A DNA stretch of 64,000 bases from an uncultured Hungatella sp. (lineage in GTDB: Bacteria; Bacillota; Clostridia; Lachnospirales; Lachnospiraceae): positions 4,111 to 68,110 of the forward strand of contig CAJUFP010000009.1 in NCBI GenBank assembly GCA_910585645.1, written 5' to 3'. Under the pieces are notes generated by a model. The model did not search any database and was not told the DNA's origin. It worked only from the letters and a program-made list of their open reading frames with translations. The position numbers and the translations under genes are program-made. Positions 25,709 to 34,774 of the stretch are shown here, one piece after another (within the stretch, counting starts at the first letter, position 1; each line of letters opens with the position of its first letter).

Positions 25709-27859
25709 ATGAAAAAGTTGCTGAGTTATTCCATAGTACTGTTTGTGCTGACAATTATCCTGCTATTGATCATACCGCTTCCGGCTGCTATGGTGGACGT
25801 GGCGATCATCATCAACATGTCGCTGTCGCTGATGATCCTGATCATTACCATGACCATCAAGGACGCTTTGGAATTTTCCATATTTCCGTCCCTTTTGCTG
25901 GTCACCACCTTGTTCCGCTTAGGTATCAATGTTTCCACTACAAGAAACATCCTTACCAGCGGAGGCTCTTCGGGAATGATCATCAAGGCTTTCGGCGACT
26001 TCATCCTTCAGGGGAACGTTGTGGTAGGTATCGTTATCTACATGATCATTGTATTGATGCAGTTTCTGGTTATCACCAAGGGCGCGGAGCGTGTGTCAGA
26101 GGTTGCGGCCAGATTTACGCTGGATGCCATGCCCGGTAAGCAGATGGCCATTGACGCGGATCTGAACTCAGGACTTATCGACGAACAGGAAGCGAAGGTG
26201 CGCCGTGAGAAGATCCAGAGAGAAGCGGATTTTTACGGTTCCATGGACGGTGCCACCAAGATCGTAAAAGGCGATTCGATCATGTCGCTGATCACCACGG
26301 CCATCAACCTGATCGGCGGAAGCATCATCGGTATCCTCCAGTCGGGACAGTCCATCGGCGATGTGCTGAACACATACTCCATTGCCACTGTGGGCGACGG
26401 TCTGGTAGGCCAGATCCCCGCGCTTCTGATTTCCGTGGCTACAGGCATGATCGTGACCAGGGCAGTGTCCGAGGGCAGCCTGAATGAAGATATCTCCAAA
26501 CAGTTTATGGCTCAGCCTGTGGCGATCATGATAAGCGGCGTTGTTATCGCGGCTCTGGCGGTCATACCGGGGATGCCCATTTTACAGCTTGCCATTGTGT
26601 CCGTAGGCCTGGTGGGAGCCGGGTTTTATCTCTACAGACGGATGGAGGAGGAGCCCAAGCTTGCTTTAGCAGGAGGAGGCGTGGGAGGTCCGGGAGGAAC
26701 TACCTTGAGAAACTTTGCTCCGGAGGGGGAACAGGAAGAAGAGGAAGCTCCCAAGCCGGTCAGCGAGGAAGAATTTTACAAAGATGTGAACAATGTATAC
26801 AGCCTGCTTTCGGTGGAAGCCATTGAGATGGAGTTCGGTTACAGCCTGATCCCTCTGGTGGATGAGTCCGTAGGCGGGCGTCTGATCAACCGTATCATCA
26901 TATTCCGAAGGCAGTATGCCCAGGATATGGGATTTGTGATCCCCTCGATCCGGTTAAGGGACAGTTCGGGGCTTAATACCAACCAGTATTGTATCAAGAT
27001 CAAGGGCGAGGAAGTGGCAAGAGGCGAGCTGCTCATTGACTACTTTCTGGCGCTGGAGCCGGAGAACCCGGAGGTGGAGATCGACGGTATTGAGACCATT
27101 GAGCCGGCCTACGGCATTCCCAGCCGGTGGATACGGCCGGAGGACAGGGAGAAGGCGGAGATCTACGGATACACGGTCATTGACCCTCTGTCCGTGCTGG
27201 TGACTCACTTGTCCGAGGTGGTGAAGCAGCATGCCCATGAGCTGATCACCAGGCAGGAGGTGATCCACCTGGTGGAGAACACCAAAAAGACCTCACCGGA
27301 GCTTATCGAGGAAGCGTTTCCTAATTTTATTTCCTACAGCATGTTCCAAAAGATCCTTACCAGCCTTCTGAAAGAAGGAGTGCCTATTAAGGATCTTGAG
27401 ACCATCATTGAGACGGTTCTTGAGACCGTGTCGGATACAGGCCTTCCGGTCAAGGATGTGGACGGCCTGATCGAAAATATCCGAACCGCCCTAAAGCGCA
27501 CCATTACCCGCATGTACTGCGAGGACGGCAGCATGAAAGTCATCACTCTGGATTCAGAGCTGGAGAGGACTATGGTGGGCTGTCTGTCAAAGGGAGAGCG
27601 GGGATATTATCTGGCGTTAAGCCCTGATGTGCTCCAGAGCGTGATCAACCAGCTGACAGGTCAGTTAAAGAAGTTTAACAGCCTTTCACAAAATCCTGTG
27701 GTGCTGACGTCACAGGTCATGCGGGTTCATTTTTACCGGCTGATTGATCAGTTTTACCCCAATGTGCGGGTGCTGTCTTTTAACGAGATCTCCAACAATG
27801 TGCAGATCCAGTCCATCGGCAGCCTGACTTTGGAAAACCGCGGGAGAGTGGGAGCTTAA
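25709..27859 (+). CDS. flhA: Flagellar export gate protein FlhA
   Basis: A 716-residue export gate. The N-terminal half has about eight membrane segments and the FHIPEP region ([39 protein letters not shown]). A charged linker near residues 340-360 leads to the cytoplasmic ring domain. ATG 25709 follows AATGGAG and begins MKKLLSYS; an earlier in-frame ATG at 25676 has no good ribosome site. sigD follows directly, whereas most Firmicutes have flhF and flhG at this point. Confidence 0.95.
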   Translation: MKKLLSYSIVLFVLTIILLLIIPLPAAMVDVAIIINMSLSLMILIITMTIKDALEFSIFPSLLLVTTLFRLGINVSTTRNILTSGGSSGMIIKAFGDFILQGNVVVGIVIYMIIVLMQFLVITKGAERVSEVAARFTLDAMPGKQMAIDADLNSGLIDEQEAKVRREKIQREADFYGSMDGATKIVKGDSIMSLITTAINLIGGSIIGILQSGQSIGDVLNTYSIATVGDGLVGQIPALLISVATGMIVTRAVSEGSLNEDISKQFMAQPVAIMISGVVIAALAVIPGMPILQLAIVSVGLVGAGFYLYRRMEEEPKLALAGGGVGGPGGTTLRNFAPEGEQEEEEAPKPVSEEEFYKDVNNVYSLLSVEAIEMEFGYSLIPLVDESVGGRLINRIIIFRRQYAQDMGFVIPSIRLRDSSGLNTNQYCIKIKGEEVARGELLIDYFLALEPENPEVEIDGIETIEPAYGIPSRWIRPEDREKAEIYGYTVIDPLSVLVTHLSEVVKQHAHELITRQEVIHLVENTKKTSPELIEEAFPNFISYSMFQKILTSLLKEGVPIKDLETIIETVLETVSDTGLPVKDVDGLIENIRTALKRTITRMYCEDGSMKVITLDSELERTMVGCLSKGERGYYLALSPDVLQSVINQLTGQLKKFNSLSQNPVVLTSQVMRVHFYRLIDQFYPNVRVLSFNEISNNVQIQSIGSLTLENRGRVGA

Positions 27860-27883
27860 AGCCATAAGAAGGATTGATGCAGA

Positions 27884-28657
27884 ATGGTTCAGACCGATTA
27901 TTTAGAAGAGAAGACCAACGAGGAGCTTCTGGAGATGTACCGGCAGGAGGGAAAGCTGGAAGTGAAGCAGGCCCTGGTACTCCGCTATCTTTACATAGTG
28001 AAGGCCATCGCCTCCCAGATGCGCAATGTCTATACCGGGTCTCTCCAGATGGAAGATATCATCAATGAAGGTGTTATCGCCATCATGAAAGGTATTGACA
28101 GATACGACCCGGAGCGAGATAATAAGTTTGAGACATTTATATCAAGGCGCATCAGAGGCATGATCATTGATCTGGTGCGGAAGAATGACTGGATGCCCCG
28201 GGATTTCAGAAAGCAGGTAAAGGCTATGGAGGATCTGCAGGTTTCTCTTGGCCGGAGTCTGGGGCGTCTTCCGGCGGACGAGGAGGTGGCCGATGCTCTG
28301 GGGATGGATATCCGGAAGTATCGGAAGCTTCAGCGCATGAGCGTTATGATGAATGTCCTTTCTCTGGACATGATAACCGATGATGAGGGGGAGCACCAGT
28401 CTTTACAGCTTTCCAGCGGGGACGCGGATTCCCAGCCGGAGAAGGCTTTTTTGAAGATTGAATCCCGCCAGGTTCTGGCGGAGGCTATCAAGGGGCTGAA
28501 GGAGAAGGAGCAGATGGTGATCTCCCTTTACTATATGGAGGAGCTCAATATGGGACAGATCGCTCAGGTTCTGGGGGTCAGCGAACCCCGCATCTCCCAG
28601 ATCCACAGTTCGGCGATCCGGAAACTGAAAGCCCACATGAGCAGTTACAACAAATAA
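27884..28657 (+). CDS. sigD: Sigma-28 family RNA polymerase sigma factor (SigD/FliA/WhiG)
   Basis: A 257-residue sigma factor for late flagellar and chemotaxis genes. Region 2 contains MEDIINEGVIAIMKGIDRYDPERDNKFETFISRRIRGMIID. A region 3 helix follows with GRSLGRLPADEEVADALG. Region 4 ends with the helix-turn-helix MGQIAQVLGVSEPRISQIHSSA. The ATG follows AAGGATTGATG. No anti-sigma factor FlgM is encoded in this window. Confidence 0.93.
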   Translation: MVQTDYLEEKTNEELLEMYRQEGKLEVKQALVLRYLYIVKAIASQMRNVYTGSLQMEDIINEGVIAIMKGIDRYDPERDNKFETFISRRIRGMIIDLVRKNDWMPRDFRKQVKAMEDLQVSLGRSLGRLPADEEVADALGMDIRKYRKLQRMSVMMNVLSLDMITDDEGEHQSLQLSSGDADSQPEKAFLKIESRQVLAEAIKGLKEKEQMVISLYYMEELNMGQIAQVLGVSEPRISQIHSSAIRKLKAHMSSYNK

Positions 28658-28699
28658 GAGTCTTAAGAGTGACAGAGAGAAAGAAAGGAGGAGATGGAA

Positions 28700-29509
28700 A
28701 TGTATCAGGGATTTTACAACCTGACATCAGGGATGCTGACCCAGAGCAGGAATCTAAATGTGATCAGCAACAACATGGTGAATATCCAGACTCCCGGTTA
28801 TAAGAAGGATAAGATGGTCAGCACCACGTTTCAGGAGGAGATGCTCTACCGGACCGGCCGCCGATACAAGGATAATCCGGAGCCTATAGCCACCACCTCC
28901 AAGATCCGGTCTGCTGACAGGACTTATGTGAGTTATGAGCAGGGGTCCTTTGACTTGACGGACGGGACCTTGGATTTCGCCCTGTCCTCCCCGGGGTTTT
29001 TCTGTATCGAGACGCCCCAGGGGGTCCGCTACACCAGGAACGGATCGTTTCAGGTGGATGATGAGGGGTATCTTTCTTTGAATAATGTGGGCCGGGTGCT
29101 GGGAAAGGACGGACCCATAGCCATTACCAGCGAGGATTTCAGTGTGAGCAATCAGGGTGTTATCAGTGTCAGGATCCAGCCGGAGGCGTCGGATGAGGAT
29201 GACTACGGTTATGATGACGAGGACGCGGAGCCCCAGGTTGAGATCCTTGGAACGCTGAGGGTGGTTGACTTTGCGGATTACGAACAGCTTCACAAAGAAG
29301 ATTACGGTCTGTTTTCCACAGGTCAGGCTCCCCAGGAGCAGGAGCTGCCGTCCATCCAGTGGCAGGCTCTGGAGAAATCCAACGTGGATATGGTGGAGGA
29401 GATGACTGCCATGATGACATCTCAGAGAGCTTTGCAGAGCGCTGCCCAGGTGCTGAAGATGTACGACCAGATCATGAGTAAGGCAGCCACGGATGTAGGC
29501 AGACTGTAA
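28700..29509 (+). CDS. flgF: Flagellar basal-body rod protein, FlgF/FlgG type (first copy)
   Basis: A 269-residue distal rod or rod-like protein. The N-terminal MYQGFYNLTSGMLTQSRNLNVISNNMVNIQTPGYKKD and the C-terminal NVDMVEEMTAMMTSQRALQSAAQVLKMYDQIM match the FlgF/FlgG family. An acidic insertion, DEDDYGYDDEDAEPQ, lies at about residues 163-178. The second ATG at 28700 is preferred because AAAGGAGGAG abuts the first. It pairs with the next gene, and which of the two is FlgF or FlgG cannot be settled here. Confidence 0.85.
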   Translation: MYQGFYNLTSGMLTQSRNLNVISNNMVNIQTPGYKKDKMVSTTFQEEMLYRTGRRYKDNPEPIATTSKIRSADRTYVSYEQGSFDLTDGTLDFALSSPGFFCIETPQGVRYTRNGSFQVDDEGYLSLNNVGRVLGKDGPIAITSEDFSVSNQGVISVRIQPEASDEDDYGYDDEDAEPQVEILGTLRVVDFADYEQLHKEDYGLFSTGQAPQEQELPSIQWQALEKSNVDMVEEMTAMMTSQRALQSAAQVLKMYDQIMSKAATDVGRL

Positions 29510-29527
29510 GGGAGGAAATAGAAAGAT

Positions 29528-30325
29528 ATGTATCAGTCATTTTATACCGGAGCTTTGGGCGCCGGAACCTGTATGGCGAAGATGGGTGTTATCTCCAACA
29601 ATCTGGCCAATATCAACAATGAGGGCTTTAAGCCCAAGACAGCCGCGTTTACCGATCTTCTGAACTATAATTTAAACGACTCCGAGAACGCGGTCACGGA
29701 GCTTATGGCGGGTAACGGCATCAGGATGCAGAGAACCTACTCCAGGTACAATGTGGAAGCTCTCACGCCCACTAACAGCGCCATTGACTTTGCCATTATG
29801 GATGAGAACGCGTTTTTTATGCTTCGGGACCCGGTGACCCAGCAGATTACATACACCAGAGGCGGTCATTTTTACCGCTCCCAGATGGAGGACGGATACT
29901 ACCTGATGACAGATGGGGGGAAGCTGGTGCTGGACCAGAACGGAGAGCCTTTGAGAGCGGAGGTTCCGGATATTGAGCATATGCTTGAGATGCTGGAGGA
30001 GGACTATGAGCCTGAGGAGGAAGAGGAGGACGATGACCTTGACGAGGACGAGGAGGACGACAGCCCCCGCTTAAGCGTCTACACCTTTTCAAATCCCAGC
30101 CGTCTGTCAAGCGTGGGCGCCAACGAATATGTGCCTCCGGAGAATATGGCGCCTATTCTGGTGGAGCATCCCAACATCCAGAGCGGCGTCCTGGAGAGAT
30201 CAGGGACGGATATGGCCAAGGAGATGGTGCGGATGATCGAATGCCAGAGGGCTTACAGCTACGCGCTTAAGATGGTGATGACATCAGACGAGATTGAGTC
30301 TACGATCAACTCCCTCAGGGGGTAA
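29528..30325 (+). CDS. flgG: Flagellar basal-body rod protein, FlgF/FlgG type (second copy)
   Basis: A 265-residue paralogue of the preceding gene. The N-terminal MYQSFYTGALGAGTCMAKMGVISNNLANINNEGFKPK and the C-terminal RSGTDMAKEMVRMIECQRAYSYALKMVMTSDEIESTINSLR are of the rod class. At about residues 156-180 there is an extreme acidic run of Glu and Asp, at the same place as the shorter acidic insertion in its neighbour. The ATG follows GGGAGGAAAT. Confidence 0.85.
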   Translation: MYQSFYTGALGAGTCMAKMGVISNNLANINNEGFKPKTAAFTDLLNYNLNDSENAVTELMAGNGIRMQRTYSRYNVEALTPTNSAIDFAIMDENAFFMLRDPVTQQITYTRGGHFYRSQMEDGYYLMTDGGKLVLDQNGEPLRAEVPDIEHMLEMLEEDYEPEEEEEDDDLDEDEEDDSPRLSVYTFSNPSRLSSVGANEYVPPENMAPILVEHPNIQSGVLERSGTDMAKEMVRMIECQRAYSYALKMVMTSDEIESTINSLRG

Positions 30326-30357
30326 CCACAGAATAAATAGGATGATATGAGGTGACT

Positions 30358-30978
30358 ATGAGACTGAAAAAATACGAAGATATGAATCTTCAGGAACTGG
30401 ACGTTATGAAAGAGATCAGCAGTATCGGCACAAGCCATGCTGCCACGGCTCTGTCCAAACTTCTTCAAAAGGAGATCCGGATCTCCATTCCGGAGATTAA
30501 TATTCTGGGGTATGAGGAGACGGTAGACCGGCTGGGATATATCGAAGAGCTGGTGACAGCCACCCTTGTGAGGATGTCGAACCAGATCAACGGGCTGATG
30601 CTGTTCGTATTTAAGATGGATCTGGCCAACGCTGTGCTGGGGAAGCTGATCGGAAAAGAGTATGAATCCTTTGAGGAGCTGGATGAGCTGGCTTACTCCG
30701 CCCTGGAGGAGGTAGGCAATATTATCATATGTTCCTATGTCAACGCGTTTACCCAGCTGGTTGGGGTGGAGATCGACTTGTCCGTTCCAAGTTCCACGGT
30801 GAATATGCTGGGCGGAGTTTTGACGGTTCCGATGGCAGAGTACGGGTACGTGACGGATAAACTGATGTATATCAACGCGGAATTTATCGTGGATGGCAAG
30901 AAGCTTTCCGACGGGCTGTTAATGCTGCCTGATATTGAGTCGCTTAACAGAATCTTAGAGAAATTAGGTGTTTCATAA
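30358..30978 (+). CDS. cheC: Chemotaxis protein CheC with one altered phosphatase site
   Basis: A 206-residue CheY-P phosphatase and CheD partner. The two-fold repeated fold is seen as ELDVMKEISSIGTSHAATALS and SALEEVGNIIICSYVNAF. The second site keeps the catalytic ExxN (EVGN). The first reads EISS where the family has EIGN, so its asparagine is lost and this half is probably inactive. The start ATG 30358 is preferred over GTG 30352, which overlaps the ribosome site. The stop overlaps cheD by one base. Confidence 0.9.
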   Translation: MRLKKYEDMNLQELDVMKEISSIGTSHAATALSKLLQKEIRISIPEINILGYEETVDRLGYIEELVTATLVRMSNQINGLMLFVFKMDLANAVLGKLIGKEYESFEELDELAYSALEEVGNIIICSYVNAFTQLVGVEIDLSVPSSTVNMLGGVLTVPMAEYGYVTDKLMYINAEFIVDGKKLSDGLLMLPDIESLNRILEKLGVS

Positions 30979-31475
30979 TGGTAATGGCAGAGAAGGAGAT
31001 TAAAGTAGGGATTGGGGATATGAAGTTCGCCAGGGGAGACAACGTGGTTATTACATATGCTTTGGGTTCCTGCATTGGAATAACGTTTTACGATCCTCTC
31101 ATCAAGCTTGGAGGACTTTTGCATGTCATGCTTCCGGCCAGAGTAGACCCAAATGACCCGAAAGTTTTCAAATACGCGGACAGCGGGATCAGGGAAACTC
31201 TGCGCAAGCTTACGGCCTTTGGCCTGGTAAAGAGCAGGACCGTGGTGAAGATCGCCGGCGGGGCCAAGATGTTCGAGATGAAGGGAAGCGGTAATGCGGA
31301 TTTTGGAAACATCGGCGTGAGGAACGCGACCATGGTAAAGAGGGTGCTGATGGATGAACGGCTGCGCATTGCGGCTGAGGATATAGGCGGCAGCTATGCA
31401 AGGACAATGTTGATCAATGTTTCCAACGGCGACGTGATCATACGGACGGTGGGGAAACCAGAAAAACATCTTTAG
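30978..31475 (+). CDS. cheD: Chemoreceptor glutamine deamidase CheD
   Basis: A 165-residue enzyme that deamidates glutamines on chemoreceptors and binds CheC. The catalytic cysteine C32 (YALGSCIG) and histidine H49 (GGLLHVMLP) are both present, followed by KIAGGAKMF and a GNIGVRN block. It overlaps cheC by one base (TAATG), consistent with a stoichiometric CheC-CheD complex. A second ATG at 30984 is an equally possible start. Confidence 0.94.
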   Translation: MVMAEKEIKVGIGDMKFARGDNVVITYALGSCIGITFYDPLIKLGGLLHVMLPARVDPNDPKVFKYADSGIRETLRKLTAFGLVKSRTVVKIAGGAKMFEMKGSGNADFGNIGVRNATMVKRVLMDERLRIAAEDIGGSYARTMLINVSNGDVIIRTVGKPEKHL

Positions 31476-31491
31476 AGAGGAGAGGATAAAA

Positions 31492-32436
31492 GTGGTGAAA
31501 GAAAAAGAGGGGATCCTTCTGGAGTCGGGGACAAATGAGATTGAGATTATGAAGTTTACCATCGACGGAGAATTCTACGGGATCAATGTGGCGAAGGTAA
31601 AAGAGATCATGATGGCAGCCAAGGTAAAGGCGATGCCTCATGCCCACCCGGCAGTGGAAGGGATCTTTAAGCCCAGGGACATCCTAATCACGGTCATTGA
31701 TCTCGGATACTACCTGACCAATGAGTATCGGGAACATGAGGCGAGGGATCTGTTCATCGTAACCAATTTTAACAAGATGACTGTGGCGTTCCGGGTTCAG
31801 AGCATCGAGGGTATCAGCCGCATCTCGTGGAAAGATATCCAGAAGCCGGATAAGACGTTGAGCCACGGGGAAGAGGGTGTGGCCACAGGTATCGCCCAGT
31901 GCGCAGGGGAGCTGGTGACTATCCTTGACTTTGAGGCCATCGTGGCTGAGATCGCGCCGGAGACCTCCATCCAGATCTCCGAGGTGGAACAGATGGGTGA
32001 CAGGAGCCTGTGCGACAGTCCTATCGTCATTGCCGAGGACTCTATCCTTCTGCAGAAGATGATCGATGATTCCCTGCAGACAGCGGGATTTACCAATATC
32101 TCGAACTTTAACAACGGCCAGGAAGCCTGGGATTACCTGGATTCGATCCGTCAGGATTCCGACCTGTTTGACAAGGTGAACCTGATCGTGACGGATATTG
32201 AGATGCCGGAGATGGACGGGCACCGTCTCACCAAGCTGGTGAAGGATGACCCCAGACTTAAGCATATTCCGGTGGTGATCTTCTCCTCCCTGATCGACGA
32301 TCAGATGAGGATCAAGGGCGAGCAGCTGGGGGCTGACGAGCAGCTGACCAAGCCGGAGATCGGCAATCTGGTCCATGTGATCGACAAGCTTTTGGAGCGT
32401 TTTGAGAAAGCCAGGAATTCGGGGGCAGCGCAGTAA
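31492..32436 (+). CDS. cheV: Chemotaxis coupling protein CheV (CheW-receiver fusion)
   Basis: A 314-residue adaptor. The N-terminal CheW-like domain (about 15-160) has FTIDGEFYGINVAKVKEIM and GIFKPRDILITVIDLGYYL. The C-terminal receiver domain (about 175-305) has the acidic pair AED, the phosphoacceptor in VTDIEMPEMDG, and the lysine in LTKPEIG. It links receptors to CheA and allows adaptation by phosphorylation. The start is GTG 31492 behind GAGAGGAGAGG. cheA and cheW are not in the window. Confidence 0.93.
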   Translation: MVKEKEGILLESGTNEIEIMKFTIDGEFYGINVAKVKEIMMAAKVKAMPHAHPAVEGIFKPRDILITVIDLGYYLTNEYREHEARDLFIVTNFNKMTVAFRVQSIEGISRISWKDIQKPDKTLSHGEEGVATGIAQCAGELVTILDFEAIVAEIAPETSIQISEVEQMGDRSLCDSPIVIAEDSILLQKMIDDSLQTAGFTNISNFNNGQEAWDYLDSIRQDSDLFDKVNLIVTDIEMPEMDGHRLTKLVKDDPRLKHIPVVIFSSLIDDQMRIKGEQLGADEQLTKPEIGNLVHVIDKLLERFEKARNSGAAQ

Positions 32437-32575
32437 ACAGATAGCAGTGGTAAGGATATCAGCGCGGCGATATATCGGGCGGTATGCGGCAAGCAAACGA
32501 TGCTCCCTGGAGGCAGGGGGCATTATGCCTGACCGGATGAGAGATCCCGGGGTTTTGGGAAAGGAGGCGCGGACT

Positions 32576-33520
32576 GTGAGAAAACAGATGGCGGGTGTTT
32601 TGTGTACCCTTTTGATGGCGGCAGCCGGCGTCACGACGGCGCAGGCTGACGATTGGATGCTGTCAGATAACGGAAAGCATTGGATGTATATGCGCAGTCC
32701 TGACGATCCGGTGAAGGATGAGTGGATCGAGGACGGGGAGAAGCTGTATTATGTGGACTCCAAAGGTTATATGAAGACCGGATGGGTGACGAACAAGGAT
32801 GACGGCAAGAAATACTATATGGGGCCGGACGGCGCTATGGCGTTCAACACCTTTGCCGCGGACGGCCGCTATGTGGGGCCGGACGGCACAGGCGTGGAAG
32901 ACTACGACAAGTACCGGAAAGCCATAAGGGCCGAATTAAAGAGCGCCTTAAAGACCAAAAACAGTAAAAGCAGCAAGAAGGCAGCCGCGAGTCCCCAGCT
33001 ACAGCAGTATTTCCTTGTGACGGACTTAAACCGGGACGGTTATCGGGACCTGGTGGTGATGTGCGGGGAACAGGGGCCGGAAAGTATTTTAAAGGTCACT
33101 GTGTGGGACCCGGAAGAGAAAAAGATGCAGCTGGCAGCCGAGTTTGACGCGCCGGACGAGGGGATGAAGAGTACCCTGTTCCTGGACCCGGAAGGGGAGG
33201 AAGTCTGGCTTGAGATGGCAAAGACCAGCGGGGATATGAATCTTTTTCAGCTGAGAAAAGGCACCACCCTGTTTGACAATGTCTGGAGTTTCCACATGGA
33301 GACAGATCAGGACGGCTATCCCCGGTTCTATATGAACGAGGATGAGGAGGACCGGGAGACCTGGGAGTACTATATGAGCAAGGCCAGAGCGGAGCGGGGA
33401 AATACGCCCCTTGAGGGGTATCTGCCTGTGACGGATGAGAATATCCAGGTTCAGGTGGATCTGGTTTTGGATGAGAGAGAGATTGGGATGTGGAAGAAGG
33501 AAACGGACATAGCGGAGTGA
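32576..33520 (+). CDS. Secreted protein with choline-binding-like repeats, unknown function
   Basis: A 314-residue protein starting at GTG 32576 behind AAGGAGGCG. A signal peptide is clear: VRKQMAGVLCTLLMAAAGVTTAQA, with cleavage near AQA-DD. Residues about 50-105 form two aromatic cell-wall-binding repeats with the pattern GEKLYYVDSKGYMKTGWV and GKKYYMGPDGAMAF, like choline- or glucan-binding modules. The remaining 200 residues include LVTDLNRDGYRDLVVM, an FG-GAP/dockerin-like calcium loop; I do not recognise the domain. It ends the chemotaxis operon and abuts the LicD cluster. Confidence 0.75.
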   Translation: MRKQMAGVLCTLLMAAAGVTTAQADDWMLSDNGKHWMYMRSPDDPVKDEWIEDGEKLYYVDSKGYMKTGWVTNKDDGKKYYMGPDGAMAFNTFAADGRYVGPDGTGVEDYDKYRKAIRAELKSALKTKNSKSSKKAAASPQLQQYFLVTDLNRDGYRDLVVMCGEQGPESILKVTVWDPEEKKMQLAAEFDAPDEGMKSTLFLDPEGEEVWLEMAKTSGDMNLFQLRKGTTLFDNVWSFHMETDQDGYPRFYMNEDEEDRETWEYYMSKARAERGNTPLEGYLPVTDENIQVQVDLVLDEREIGMWKKETDIAE

Positions 33521-33534
33521 TCTTGATAGAATGG

Positions 33535-33582
33535 ATGCCTCAAAAAGCGGATGGAAAAGATCCGAACTGCTTTTTGGGGCAT
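33535..33582 (+). terminator. Long hairpin at the end of the flagellar/chemotaxis operon
   Basis: ATGCCTCAAAAAGC (33535-33548) pairs with GCTTTTTGGGGCAT (33569-33582) with one T-G pair. An inner GGAT/ATCC stem lies in the loop. The tail is short (TTTAAAA), but the inner 3' arm has TTTTT, so it is probably a terminator, perhaps a leaky one. Confidence 0.6.
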
Positions 33583-33606
33583 TTAAAATGAGAGGCAATG
33601 GTAGGG

Positions 33607-34755
33607 ATGAAAATATTATATTTACAGACCAAAAGCGAGTGGATGAAAGATTTGGAGGAAGCTTTTGTCCAGGAAGGACACAGTTTGATCTGTGTTCCGT
33701 TTTCTCAGGATGAGATTCTTTATGGAGATTTTTTCAAACTTGAGAGTATATTGTTAAAAACTGTGCAAGAAAAAAGTCCGGATATCGTGTTTACTGTCAA
33801 TTATTATCCAGCCATTACTAAGTTTTGCAGTAAAAGAAAGATGAAATATGTTTCCTGGATTTTTGATTATCCATATGATTGGATATATTTTCAGGAGATT
33901 GCAGATTCCTGTAATTGTGTATATTTATTTGACAAAGAGATTACTATGGAATTTCGCGGTGCAGGCATAAAGACTGTACATTACCTTCCTATGGCAGTCA
34001 ACACAGAGCGCCTTGACAGGATCACAAAAGGACTGCCTGTTGTCTATGACATATCATTTGTAGGAAAACTTTACTTGGATGAGGATAGATTTTCTGAAAA
34101 AAGAGTTCTTCTGACAGATTATACAAAGGGGTATTTGGACGCCCTTATGGCATCACAGTTAAAAATAGCCGGTTATAATCTAATCGCGGATGTGATCAGT
34201 GGAGAAGTTCTGGGTGAGCTGAGCAAGGTGTATCTGCGATATCCTATCCCCGGGGATTTGCGCACAGATAAGTATTTTATTGCGGAGTCTGTGATCAATC
34301 CATGGATTACCAGCGTGGAGCGGATGGACCTTTTAGAAGCTGTCGCAGAATCCTATGGAGCAGAGCTTTTTACCTATGATAAAAAATTTGCCTTGCCCAA
34401 TCTTCGCAACCATGGCCCTGTGAAGTATTACAGTGAGATGCCATGCGTATTCCGGCAGAGCAAGATCAACCTGAATATCAGCCGCAGAGGTATGAGAAGC
34501 GCTGTTCCGCTTCGCTGCTTTGATGTTATGGGCAGCGGGGGATTCCTTTTAAGCAATTTTCAATCCGGTTTTCTGGATATGTTTGTGCCAGGTGAAGATT
34601 TTGTTTTCTATGAGAGCAAAGAGGATCTGCTGCAGAAGATCGGATACTATCTGGCTCATGAGGATGAGAGGGCCGCGATCGCCAAAAGCGGTCATGATAA
34701 GGTTGCCGCAAAGCATACATACAGGCATCGGGTGAGGGAGATGCTGGATCTGTAA
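33607..34755 (+). CDS. CgeB-like glycosyltransferase (DUF3880/GT-B type)
   Basis: A 382-residue probable glycosyltransferase. The N-terminal half has the DUF3880-like pattern SPDIVFTVNYYPAITKFC and KMKYVSWIFDYPYDWIY. The C-terminal half has the nucleotide-sugar-binding end of CgeB-like enzymes, INLNISRRGMRSAVPLRCFDVMGSGGFLLSNFQ. Proteins of this kind often sit beside flagellar genes and modify flagellin or surface polymers. ATG 33607 (MKILYLQ) is preferred; an ATG at 33598 is only two bases from AGAGG. It heads the decoration cluster. Confidence 0.75.
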   Translation: MKILYLQTKSEWMKDLEEAFVQEGHSLICVPFSQDEILYGDFFKLESILLKTVQEKSPDIVFTVNYYPAITKFCSKRKMKYVSWIFDYPYDWIYFQEIADSCNCVYLFDKEITMEFRGAGIKTVHYLPMAVNTERLDRITKGLPVVYDISFVGKLYLDEDRFSEKRVLLTDYTKGYLDALMASQLKIAGYNLIADVISGEVLGELSKVYLRYPIPGDLRTDKYFIAESVINPWITSVERMDLLEAVAESYGAELFTYDKKFALPNLRNHGPVKYYSEMPCVFRQSKINLNISRRGMRSAVPLRCFDVMGSGGFLLSNFQSGFLDMFVPGEDFVFYESKEDLLQKIGYYLAHEDERAAIAKSGHDKVAAKHTYRHRVREMLDL

Positions 34756-34774
34756 AAGAAAGGTGATAGAGGAT

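Noticed and set aside
31684..32634. 316-residue open frame antisense to cheV
   Set aside because: cheV on the plus strand is certain from its CheW and receiver motifs. The antisense translation has no recognisable domain or ribosome site and reflects codon bias.
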